A stretch of 35,162 nt of DNA from Dehalococcoidia bacterium. GTDB lineage: Bacteria; Chloroflexota; Dehalococcoidia; Lucifugimonadales; Lucifugimonadaceae. Shown one piece after another: positions 23,436-32,500 of the stretch. The translations under genes were made by a program, and so were the position numbers. The first letter of the stretch is position 1. Each line of letters begins with the position of its first letter. The stretch lies in assembly GCA_009693115.1 (NCBI GenBank), contig SHXW01000024.1:1-35162 (forward strand). Direction: 5' to 3'. The notes beneath the pieces are model-generated. The model saw only the letters and a list, made by a program, of their open reading frames with translations. It had not been told where the DNA came from and searched no databases.

Positions 23436-24470
23436 CTACCGTGGCAGCATCTTCACGAGCGGTTTGATGTTGTCAGGGTCTGCTTTGAACCCGACGCCGA
23501 GGTCTGTCACGAGCTTCGTGATGGCATCCGAGAAGGGCGTCTTCACGCCTGCCTTGCGCCCCTGAGCGGCAACGTAGCCGTTCAGGTACTCGATCTCCGT
23601 CCTGCGCCCCTTCAACACGTCCTGCCCGAACGACGGCCTGCCGCCCGCGGTACGTTGCGCGGTTTCTAGGAGCTTCAGTTCCACCTGTTCAACATTCCGG
23701 CCTTCTGCTGCGTCTATGATCTCAGCAGGCGCGATGCCCATCACCGGGTCCGTCTTGTACCCGAGGGCCTTCGCCACGCGCGCCGTCTCTGCGCCGAGCT
23801 GGATGCCGATGCGCCGCAGTTCAGGAATGGTGCGCGTCTCGGCAGACCCGTGCCCGGTCAGACCTGCCACTGCATTCGCCATGCAGTTCACCATGAGTTT
23901 TGACCACCTGTGCCCCATCAGGTTTGTGGTGACGTGCGTCTCCGCCACACCAGACCAGATCTTCGCCAGTTCCTGCGCCCGAGCCGAGTTGGAGCCGTCA
24001 AGCTCGCCGATCTCGAAACCATACGCGTTGCGGTCGGTGCGCTGGACGTGAGCCGGCTCGTACATCCCGGCACCGATCGTGACCACGCAACCCACCTCCC
24101 TTTCACGGCCCACAATGGCGGCGATGCGTTCGTCGTTGATGCCGTTCTGGGCGGAAATGAAAGCCCCTTCCGGCTTCACGTAACCCTTGATCAGGTGCGT
24201 GGCCCAATCGGTGTCGTATGACTTCACGGCGACAACCGCGTAATCGAAGGGGTCCGTGACGGACTGCAATTCGTGGATGTGCAGCGCTCTGACCTTCGCC
24301 ACCTTCACTCCGTCCGGCCACGTCATCTTGAGGCCGTGCTTTTTCATGGCCTCAACGTGTTCCGGCCACTGGTCTATCAGGGTCACGTCCTGTCCTGCGA
24401 GGGTGAGCATCCCGCCGATGTTGCCACCGATGGCGCCGGCCCCGATGATCCCGATGCGTCTCTCTGCCAT
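23436..24470 (-). CDS. Ketopantoate reductase family protein (ApbA/PanE-like)
   Basis: This 344-residue NADP-dependent dehydrogenase has the N-terminal nucleotide motif IGAGAIGGNIGG (9-20) and FDYAVVAVKSYDT with the family's catalytic-type Lys. The C-terminal helical domain includes HRWSKLMVNCMANAVAGLTG. Genuine PanE makes pantoate for coenzyme A. At 344 residues, and in a genome rich in paralogous dehydrogenases, a different 2-oxoacid or 2-hydroxyacid substrate is equally possible. GGAGG lies just ahead of ATG 24,470. The flanking genes give no pantothenate context. Confidence 0.87.
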   Translation of the reverse strand: MAERRIGIIGAGAIGGNIGGMLTLAGQDVTLIDQWPEHVEAMKKHGLKMTWPDGVKVAKVRALHIHELQSVTDPFDYAVVAVKSYDTDWATHLIKGYVKPEGAFISAQNGINDERIAAIVGREREVGCVVTIGAGMYEPAHVQRTDRNAYGFEIGELDGSNSARAQELAKIWSGVAETHVTTNLMGHRWSKLMVNCMANAVAGLTGHGSAETRTIPELRRIGIQLGAETARVAKALGYKTDPVMGIAPAEIIDAAEGRNVEQVELKLLETAQRTAGGRPSFGQDVLKGRRTEIEYLNGYVAAQGRKAGVKTPFSDAITKLVTDLGVGFKADPDNIKPLVKMLPR

Positions 24471-24534
24471 GAACGTCCTCCGCTGTTGAATGTCCTGTGC
24501 GCAGGGGATTATCTCAGGCGTTCCCTCCGGGCGG

Positions 24535-25677
24535 TTATGAAGTCCCGCTCCGGTCGAGTGTGAGGTCCACTGTGACGAGGGTGAAGCCTGAAAACGGGTC
24601 GCCCCTTACGAGGCGCACCTGAACCCTTGTCCCGGGTTGGTTTTTACGGAGGAATTCTGCCATGTCCGCCGCCGTCCGTATGCGCGTGTCGTTCATGCCC
24701 ACGATGATGTCGTCCACCCGGATGCCCGCCGAACCGGCATTCGACTTGGGGTCCACGCTTTCTATCGCAAAGCCGTCCGAGACGGGGAGCCTGAGCACGA
24801 TGGCCATCGCCCGGGTGATGTCCGACCCGAAGGCCCCAAGATAACCGGACGGCGGAGGCGGTCCCAGGGCAAGGAGTCTCGCCGCCGTCTCTTTGACGGC
24901 GTTGATGTTCATGGCGAAACCTATGCCCGCGCCGCCGGAGATGCGGACCGTGTTTATGCCGATGACCTCGCCCTTCATACTGACCAGCGGCCCGCCGGAA
25001 TTGCCCTCGTTGATGGCGGCGTCCGTCTGGATCAGGCCTGTAAGCTCCTGCCCTGCCTGCACAGAGATGGCCCTGTCGAGCGCGCTCACGACGCCCTTTG
25101 AGACTGTCGGCCCGCCGGGGAGGCCCAGCGCATGGCCTATGGCGATCACGTCTTCACCCACCTCCAGCCTGCTGGAGTCTCCGAGAGTGGCCGGGTGCAG
25201 GCCGGCCTTGTCCACCGCTATGACCGCCAGGTCTTTGGCCGGGTCCTCCTGGAAAAGGGAGCCCTTCACAACTGACCCGTCTGAGAAAGACACCTGGATG
25301 CTGTGCGCGCCGTTTACAACGTGCCAGTTCGTCAGGATGTGACCCCCTGCGTTATACACAACACCGGTACCGACCGCCTTGCCGCCTGCCTTCAGCACTG
25401 CGATCTGCACGACCGAAGGCCTGAGCAATTCGACGGCCTGCGGGGCCGTGAGATTTCCAGTTGTGCCTGCGCCGGATACCGGGACGGGCGGCGGCGGAAC
25501 CATGGTTGCTGTGGGCACTGGTTGCTGCGCGGTGGCCGTGGGAGAGGGTTGAGGTTCAACCACGGCAGATGGAGCAGGCGCGGCCGGTTGCGAGCGACAG
25601 GCGGTTGCCAGCACCAGCCCGGCGACGACGAAGGCCGCGAATAGCCTTGTTGCGCTCTGATGATGTAGGAGTGTCAT
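24535..25677 (-). CDS. HtrA/DegP-like serine protease, lipoprotein form (S1C family, PDZ domain)
   Basis: This 380-residue envelope protease has a signal peptide with lipobox LVLATAC (Cys 27), then a Pro/Thr-rich linker to about 75. The trypsin-like domain holds the triad H119 (NWHVV), D149 (KDLAVIAVD) and S227 (INEGNSGGP). A single C-terminal PDZ domain (from about 275) shows IESVDPKSNAGSAGIRVDDIIVGMNDTRI. It would degrade or refold misfolded proteins outside the membrane. ATG 25,677 is preferred over the upstream open frame because it starts the signal peptide exactly. It is divergent from the ABC transporter operon. Confidence 0.92.
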   Translation of the reverse strand: MTLLHHQSATRLFAAFVVAGLVLATACRSQPAAPAPSAVVEPQPSPTATAQQPVPTATMVPPPPVPVSGAGTTGNLTAPQAVELLRPSVVQIAVLKAGGKAVGTGVVYNAGGHILTNWHVVNGAHSIQVSFSDGSVVKGSLFQEDPAKDLAVIAVDKAGLHPATLGDSSRLEVGEDVIAIGHALGLPGGPTVSKGVVSALDRAISVQAGQELTGLIQTDAAINEGNSGGPLVSMKGEVIGINTVRISGGAGIGFAMNINAVKETAARLLALGPPPPSGYLGAFGSDITRAMAIVLRLPVSDGFAIESVDPKSNAGSAGIRVDDIIVGMNDTRIRTAADMAEFLRKNQPGTRVQVRLVRGDPFSGFTLVTVDLTLDRSGTS

Positions 25678-26157
25678 TGGCGCTCTCTCAATCTTCCCCC
25701 GAGCCAGATCACGAGCAACAACGCAGGCGGCCGGATCACCGGCAAGTCCAGACCGTATCACTGCGGCACCATGAAGGTATCCCGGACTCCTCTGCTTCGC
25801 GTGCCATCCGAGCGCGACCAGGTCTGGGTGGGAGTTCATGAGTGCGGGTTGAAGGTTGAACCGCCCCATGGCTTTCCCATCACCGAACCTTTCCCATGGG
25901 GACAGCGATGCGAACAGAGCCGGAGAATGTTCGCAAGGGTAACGGGCCGGAACACCCTGTGCCTTTGTGCGCGGACTGACGTGGCGGGATATTCTTAGAC
26001 GTTTTCGGCGGCCGGGCCGTCACATTTCCTTGAACTTCGTTGCCTACGCTACGTTTCCGCGCCCGCGGACACAAGCCTGAATTGCAGGAGACCTATCAGG
26101 CGCCGGGACGCGGGCGGGCCCCATTCGCCGGACTGCGGCGATACTGCGAGTAGATCA
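25678..26157 (+). other. Intergenic region between the HtrA gene and the ABC operon
   Basis: About 480-530 nt between divergent genes. Reading frames here give no protein-like sequence. The only structure I see is an 8-bp inverted repeat, CCCCATGG (25,864-25,871) and CCATGGGG (25,894-25,901), which could be an operator. Candidate promoter boxes (TTGAAC near 26,031; TATTCT near 25,991) lack good partners. Confidence 0.4.
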
Positions 26158-26205
26158 CTGGGTCTTGTCAGGTTCATATACCGGCGCAGCCGCGGGGACA
26201 GGCGG

Positions 26206-29200
26206 TTGCTGTTTGGCGCGTTCGCCGGAATCCTGATCGCCGCGGTCGTGGTCGCAGCGTCGCCGATCTATCTGCGTTCGCTCGAAAAGGTGGGAGTGGC
26301 TGACTCCCTTGATGGAATGGGGCTTTACAACCCCAACATCCAGGTCACAACACACTGGATACCCCTTGACCGCACAGATTTTGAGGCCGCCGACAGCGCA
26401 GTGTCTCGCCTGCGGCTGCAGTACATTCCGGATCTTGTGCGGTCAAAAGAGACGCTGATCAAGTCCACCAGCTTCTTCTGGGCGGAGGCGGGCGGGCGGA
26501 TGCAGACCGATCCGCTGGCTTCGGAACTCTGGTTTCTGAGCATGTCGTCAAACGAGGCGCATGTCCGCTACGTGGAGGGTCAACCTCCCTCTTCGCGCAT
26601 AGAGCAGGCCACCGACGGGGCCATCGTCATCGAGGCGTCCCTTCCGGCAGTTCGCGCGCGTCAGGTGAACCTGCAGGTTGGCGACATGCTGGATGCCCTC
26701 CCCGGAGCAAGCCGTCACGGCCTGGTCAGGGTCCGCATCTCGGGCGTGTTCGAGGTCAATGACTTCAACGAGGAGTACTGGCTCGGCCTCGGCGAGGTCC
26801 TGCTGCTGCCATCTCCCTTCAGAGAAGGGCAGGAAATGCCTGTCCTGCTGATAGTCCAGGAGGCTCCGGCTCTGGACGGGGTGGGATCCGTCACGGCGGG
26901 CCTGCCCGGTGCGTACTGGTGGTGGACCTACGTGCGCCGGGACGTGCTGAAGGAGATGCCGGTCAGCGACATCATCTCGACCGTGGACACCTTCGAAGAA
27001 CGGCTGGAAAAGACGATCACCCAGCCCAACCTGATCAGCGGCCTGGAGCCGACGTTCCGTGAGCTTCAGCGCAAGCTTCTATTCGCCCGCATCCCCATGT
27101 TCCTGCTGGCCGCGCTCGCCGTATCCGCGGTGGCCTACTACCTGTTTCTGGTCGCCGGGTTGCTGGCGCGCAAAAGAGAGCCGGACACGGTGATGCTCCG
27201 CAGCCGCGGGCTGAGCGTGCTGCAGGTCGTGCGGCTTTACGCCGTCGAGTCTGTCGTGTTGATAGGCGTCCCCGTGTTGGTCGCCCCTGTCATAGCCGTC
27301 GCTCTGGTATCGCAACTCGGTCGCCTGCCTGTGTACGCGCCTGTAACGGCGGGGGGGGCATTGCCCGTCGAACTGACATGGAAGGCGTGGGGGTGGGCGG
27401 TCGCGGCGGGCCTCACCTCCTTCATAGTGATGCTTGTGCCGGTGCTATCGTCCAGCAGGCGGGGCGTGATCCAGCAGAAGATGGACCTGGCCCGGCCGGA
27501 CAGGCCCCCAGTCTTCCAGCGCTATTACATAGACGCGCTGCTGTTGGGCCTGGGCGGGCTGCTGTGGTGGGAGCTCCGGTCAAAGGGCACCGTGGCAGGC
27601 ACGGGGTCTGAGGGCCAGGACACATTCGACCCCACGCTGTTGTTCGCGCCGGCATTTTTTCTGGTGGCGGTCGCCATCGTCTTCCTCAGGCTCTTCCCGC
27701 TTGCCGCGAGGTTGTCGTCATGGGTGGCCGCGAGAGTGGGCTCGGCATGGGTGGCTGTGGGATTCTGGAGACTTGGGAGGAGCCCCTACTGGTACGCATG
27801 GCCGGTCCTGCTCCTTGTGCTGGCGACAGGGCTGGCGGTCATAGCAGGCACACTCGCATCCACGCTGGAACGCAGTGATAGCGAGCAGTCTGAGTACCAG
27901 GTCGGCGGCGATATCCGCATCACCCCCGGGGTAAGGACCGTAATTGAGACCGGCCCGATGGAAGCGCTCAAGCAGGTCCCAGGTGTGGAGATCGTCGCAG
28001 CCGCGCTGAGACAGCGCGGGGTGTACGGGACCACCTCCGCCGGCCCGGGCTTCACAATGCTGGCCGTGGATATCGAGAAGTACCCGAACATCGGCTATTT
28101 CCGTAATGACTTCGCGGAAACCCCGATTGAGGGATTGCTTTCGAGGCTCGAATTACACCTGAAGACGGATCCGGCGAACCTGCCGCAGGGGACGACGGAG
28201 ATAGGCGCATGGGTGCGGACAGAGCCTGCCGTTCATGACCAGTTCCTCTGGATGGTGCTGCGCGATGCGACCGGGCGCACAAGCACCGTGACGCTCGGCC
28301 CGACCGCAGACAGGTGGCAGTACCAGGCCAGCAGTGTCCCGCCAGAGCTGATTGAGCCGGTGGAGATCGTATCCATTCAGACGTTCGAACAGGCCGGACC
28401 AGACGGAGGCCACCCGACCGTCCTTTTCATTGATGACGTACAGGCCGTGAGGGGCGCTGCGACAGAGGGCCCGCGCGTGCAGATAGTGCTTGACTTCGAG
28501 GAGCCCGGCAATTGGGCCGGGCTGCCCACCTCGGACGGGATGGACACAACGTACGGGCTGGCCGGGGAGGCGGGGCAGGGAGTGGCGGTGACCGGGTCTG
28601 CGCCGGGCCGCACCGTGGGGCGTATAGCGATGGGCCGCGGCACGGACGGCGGCATCCGCGGCATATATCGCGCGGCCACCGCCGCACCCATCCCGGTCCT
28701 CGCCAACCCCCGGTTCATGCAGGCGACGAATGCGCGCATGGGGGAGCCATTCGTCATGGCCATGGGAGGAGGTTTCATCCCCGCGGTGATCGTGGGCACG
28801 GTCTCGTACTTCCCAACGCTTGACCCCTCCAGCGAACCTTTCCTGATAGCGGATGTGAAGACCGTGCTCGAGTTCCTGGAATTGCGCGGCCTCGCCAGCC
28901 ACCACCCCAATGAACTCTTCGCGAGCGTTGCCGGAGGAAGCCTGGACGCAGCAGGCCGCGCCGCCGTGCGCCGCATGTTCCCTGGCGGGGAAGTCACGGA
29001 CAGGGGCGCCCTGGTGTTTGACTCGCTTGTGGATCCGCTCTCCGTGGCGGGCTGGAGGGGCATGGGTGTGGTGACCGTGGGAATCGGCGCCCTGGCAGCG
29101 GTGCTCGGCTACCTGACGTACCTGTCAGCCCACCACAAGCGGACGCAGGTAGATGCTGCGTACATGCGCTCGCTCGGCCTGTCGACCGGTTCTTATCTGC

Positions 29201-29472
29201 GGCTCGTGCTGGTTGAACACTCCCTGATAGGGGTCATGGGCATCGGGCTTGGGATCGTTTCGGGACTTGTCGTGAGTGGCTTTGCCGTGAGCTCGATCGC
29301 CCATACGGCTACCGGGCGCGAGCTGGTCCCACCGTTCATCTTGCAAACCAACTGGGTGCCGGTATCACTGCTGCTCGGAGCGGTCGTGACAACCGTCGCT
29401 GTCTCCCTGGTGGCCATACTCCGGTCTTATGAGCGCGCCCCTATCCACGAGCTTGTGAGGTCCCCGGAATGA
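26206..29472 (+). CDS. FtsX/MacB-type ABC transporter permease 1
   Basis: This is an inner-membrane permease of at least 1088 residues with two FtsX-like halves. A first membrane segment (about 4-22) leads to a large external domain, then membrane segments near 295-320, 343-370, 393-415, 438-456, 479-500 and 530-553, a second external domain (about 555-945), and three final segments (950-975, 1000-1030, 1052-1075). The second external domain contains FIDDVQAVRG and LDFEEPGNW, resembling a beta-sandwich ligand-binding module. TTG 26,206 is the first ordinary start codon, but the upstream in-frame codons from CTG 26,158 encode an Arg-rich pre-membrane stretch (VRFIYRRSRGDRR) that looks genuine. 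The C-terminal ATGA overlaps a 16-codon frame. With two permeases and two ATPases, it likely exports or remodels an envelope substrate. Confidence 0.85.
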   Translation: MLFGAFAGILIAAVVVAASPIYLRSLEKVGVADSLDGMGLYNPNIQVTTHWIPLDRTDFEAADSAVSRLRLQYIPDLVRSKETLIKSTSFFWAEAGGRMQTDPLASELWFLSMSSNEAHVRYVEGQPPSSRIEQATDGAIVIEASLPAVRARQVNLQVGDMLDALPGASRHGLVRVRISGVFEVNDFNEEYWLGLGEVLLLPSPFREGQEMPVLLIVQEAPALDGVGSVTAGLPGAYWWWTYVRRDVLKEMPVSDIISTVDTFEERLEKTITQPNLISGLEPTFRELQRKLLFARIPMFLLAALAVSAVAYYLFLVAGLLARKREPDTVMLRSRGLSVLQVVRLYAVESVVLIGVPVLVAPVIAVALVSQLGRLPVYAPVTAGGALPVELTWKAWGWAVAAGLTSFIVMLVPVLSSSRRGVIQQKMDLARPDRPPVFQRYYIDALLLGLGGLLWWELRSKGTVAGTGSEGQDTFDPTLLFAPAFFLVAVAIVFLRLFPLAARLSSWVAARVGSAWVAVGFWRLGRSPYWYAWPVLLLVLATGLAVIAGTLASTLERSDSEQSEYQVGGDIRITPGVRTVIETGPMEALKQVPGVEIVAAALRQRGVYGTTSAGPGFTMLAVDIEKYPNIGYFRNDFAETPIEGLLSRLELHLKTDPANLPQGTTEIGAWVRTEPAVHDQFLWMVLRDATGRTSTVTLGPTADRWQYQASSVPPELIEPVEIVSIQTFEQAGPDGGHPTVLFIDDVQAVRGAATEGPRVQIVLDFEEPGNWAGLPTSDGMDTTYGLAGEAGQGVAVTGSAPGRTVGRIAMGRGTDGGIRGIYRAATAAPIPVLANPRFMQATNARMGEPFVMAMGGGFIPAVIVGTVSYFPTLDPSSEPFLIADVKTVLEFLELRGLASHHPNELFASVAGGSLDAAGRAAVRRMFPGGEVTDRGALVFDSLVDPLSVAGWRGMGVVTVGIGALAAVLGYLTYLSAHHKRTQVDAAYMRSLGLSTGSYLRLVLVEHSLIGVMGIGLGIVSGLVVSGFAVSSIAHTATGRELVPPFILQTNWVPVSLLLGAVVTTVAVSLVAILRSYERAPIHELVRSPE

Positions 29473-29519
29473 AGTCACAGACGGCTCACACGAAGCCCGT
29501 CGGGCCGGGTGGACGATGA
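29469..29519 (+). CDS. 16-codon linker open frame bridging the two permease genes
   Basis: ATG 29,469 overlaps the stop of permease 1 (ATGA at 29,469-29,472). The frame encodes MKSQTAHTKPVGPGGR and stops at TGA 29,517-29,519, which overlaps the ATG of permease 2 (ATGA at 29,516-29,519). The tiny frame fits the 43-nt gap exactly at both ends. A peptide product is not implied; it may serve to carry terminating ribosomes to the next start. It could be coincidence. Confidence 0.35.
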   Translation: MKSQTAHTKPVGPGGR

Positions 29520-32500
29520 CATCCTCGCTGCCAATGATCCTGAAGCGGACAACCGCTCACTGGAAGCTGCTCTCTGCGGTCGTGGTCGGCGTTGTGCTCG
29601 CTGTGACCGTCATGTCCAGTTCGGTGGTCTTTTTCGAGTCCCTGCGTGACCTCGCGCTCAGGCGCACACTGGCCGTCCCCACGCCTACGCAGCTTGATGT
29701 CCTAGTAGAGGCCAGTGACACGCCCGCATCTCGCGCCAAGCACCGCGAGCTGGAACAGAAGATGGATGAGACCGTCGTCGGCAGGCTGAGCCCCTTCCTG
29801 AACGGCGTGTACCTGGGCGTCAAGTCCTGGACCTTTTTCGTTGACCTGCCGCCGCCCGTCGTCCCGGCCAGCCAGTGTTCTTGCCGCACGGCACGCGGCA
29901 CGATGACGAATCCGGACGGCAGCCCGCTCATGGTGGAGTGCGACTGCCGCCGCGCCGCGTTTTACAGCATCCCGGATGTTGAAAAGCGCGTGACCATCCT
30001 TGAGGGCCGGCTACCCGTGGCCACCACAGGCCTGCCGCCCCAGGGCGAGACCCTGAAGATCGAAGTGGCCTTCGATAAGGCCTCTGCGGATTCAAAGGGC
30101 CTGTCCGTGGGCAGTATTTACCCGGTGACGTCTTACTGGGAAGACAAGCACGCCCGCGCAGAAGCGGTCATTGTGGGCACCTACGAGCGTAGCGAACCGG
30201 ACCACCCGGTCTGGCGTATATACGACGACTCTTTCGGTACGCGCGGCACTTCTCTCGACTTTGCGTTCTTTGTCGTGCCGGAAGACTCCATCCTCGGTGG
30301 TCTGGGGTCCTACTTCCCCGCGATGGGCGCCAACTGGGCGTGGCTCATAGACACCAACCCTGACGCCATCCACGCCGTGGACACGGCGCGGATACAGTCC
30401 ACCATCCGCGTCACCCAGAACGAGCTCAAGGCCGTGGTGGACGGCTTCATGATGGAGACGGAGCTGCCGGACACGCTGGCAGCTTTCGAAGAGAACCTGT
30501 TCTTTAACCGGCTGCCCATGTTCATAGTGCTCATATTAATCGTGCTGGTAGTGCTGTACTACGTGACGGCGCTGGCGATGCTGCTGGTGGACGCTCAGAA
30601 GGCAGAGGTTGCGCTGCTGAGGAGCAGGGGCGCTACATCGTTTCAGATCCTGGCCGTATTCATTTTCGAGGCCGCGCTTATATCGGGTCTCGGCGTGCTA
30701 CTCGGGCCGGTGCTATCTCTCGGAGCGGTGAGCCTGATCGGAGCCCTGCCGCCGTTCCATGAGTTGAACAACGGTTCCCTCCTGCCTGTCCAGTTCACTG
30801 CCGGAGTGGCGAAGCTGGCGCTGATAGGCGGCGGGCTGGCCCTCCTTGCCCTCCTCATCCCTGCCATAAGGGCTTCGAGAATGGGAATCCTGCGCGAAAA
30901 GCGGTCCCGCACGCGGCCCAACCGGCTGGCCCTTCTCCAGCGCTACTACCTGGACTTGGGCTTTCTAGGGCTGGCTGTCTTCATGTTCTGGCAGCTATCC
31001 AAGCAAGGGTCCTTCGTGGGGGTTCAGCTGTTCGGAGAGCGCACTGTTGACCGGCTGATCCTGGCAGCGCCGGCAGTGTTCATGGTCGCAGCAGGCGTCG
31101 TGCTGCTGCGCGTCTTTCCCCTTGTGATGGACCTGCTGGCCCGGCTCCTTTCGATGCGGCTCTTCAGCCACATCGCGCCGTCGTCAGTGGTGCTTGGACT
31201 CTGGCAGATGGCCCGCAACCCGGGCCACCACGCCCGGCTGTCGCTCCTGCTCATTTTGACGGCGGGGCTCGGAGTATTCGCTGCGAGCTTTGCCGGAACA
31301 CTGGAGCGCGGCTCGAAGGAGCGTGCACTCTACGATTCCGGCGCTGACATACGGGCCGTCTCGATCTCCACAGCGGTGGGCGGACAGAGCTACTCGCCAG
31401 CCTCGACCATACGCAGCGTCCCGGGCGTGGCGGCCTCAACTTCCATCTACAGGGAGCGGGCAGCCCTGACGGCGCGAGGCGAGTATGAGGCGTTCACCGT
31501 CATTGGCGTCTCCCCTGATGACTTCCCAGCCGTGGGCTTCTTCCGGGATGACTTCGCCGACCGGCCGCTGCCGGAGATGCTCAACCTGATCCGCTCGCCT
31601 GAACAGGGCGGCATACTCCTGCCGGAGAATACGCGCTGGCTCAGCATCATGGTCAAGCCCGTTGTGCGCCAGCAGAACACAGTGCTGGCGGCGCGCCTGA
31701 GCGACAGCAATGGCCGCTTCTACACACTCCATCTCGGCGACCTCAGGCCGGTCTCGGTGGACACCCAGCGCTTCAACTGTGCGTCGGGTGACCCTGAAGA
31801 TCCGCCCGAGTGGTGCCGTGTGGGCGCAAGCGTATTCCCGGGTCCGCAGCCTGGGTTCGGGTCCCTTGTGCCCAACCCACCCCTGCGCCTGCACTCCATA
31901 GGAGTCACAGTGGTGCGCGGCGGCAGCGACCTCCGCCCGGGGGCGATAGACATAGATGACATAACCGTCTTCACGGGGAGCGGAGCCGAATCGGTCATGA
32001 TCGAGGGCTTCGAGACGCCAGCCTCACTGGACCGTTGGAGGCGCGTGTTCAGCGGGACCAATTCTCTCGGGGATGCCTTCAACCTTGCACCGGGCGCCCT
32101 AGGCGTTGCGCGCTTCCGCTGGACCCAGGGCTATCTCAGGGAGTTCCGCGGCCTCGTAGCGGGCAGGGAGGACAGCCCGGTGCCGGTGCTGGCCAACTCC
32201 GCCTTCATGTCAAGATACTCTGTGCGTTTGGGGGAACCTGTCCCGGTGGCGGTGGCCTCCGTCCGCATGGACTTCACCGTGGTGGGGACGATGGACTACT
32301 TCCCGACCGTTGACCCCAACGAGGCACCTTTTGTGATCGCAGATGTCGCCGCGTTGCATGCCAGGCTCAACTCTGACCGGCTCTTCCAGGAGCGTCAGCC
32401 AACGGAGTACTGGATCAGCACAGACTCTGGCAGGGCGTACGGCATGTTGGACCCGGCCGTTGAAGTGCCAGACCGCGACCCGACCGGCCCCTCGCTCGAC

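Noticed and set aside
25678-25869. 64-codon N-terminal extension of the HtrA gene
   Set aside because: A lipoprotein signal peptide begins exactly at ATG 25,677; residues before it would bury the signal.
26025-26070. TTGAAC as a -35 box for the ABC operon
   Set aside because: No acceptable -10 box follows at 16-18 nt; I could not support a promoter.
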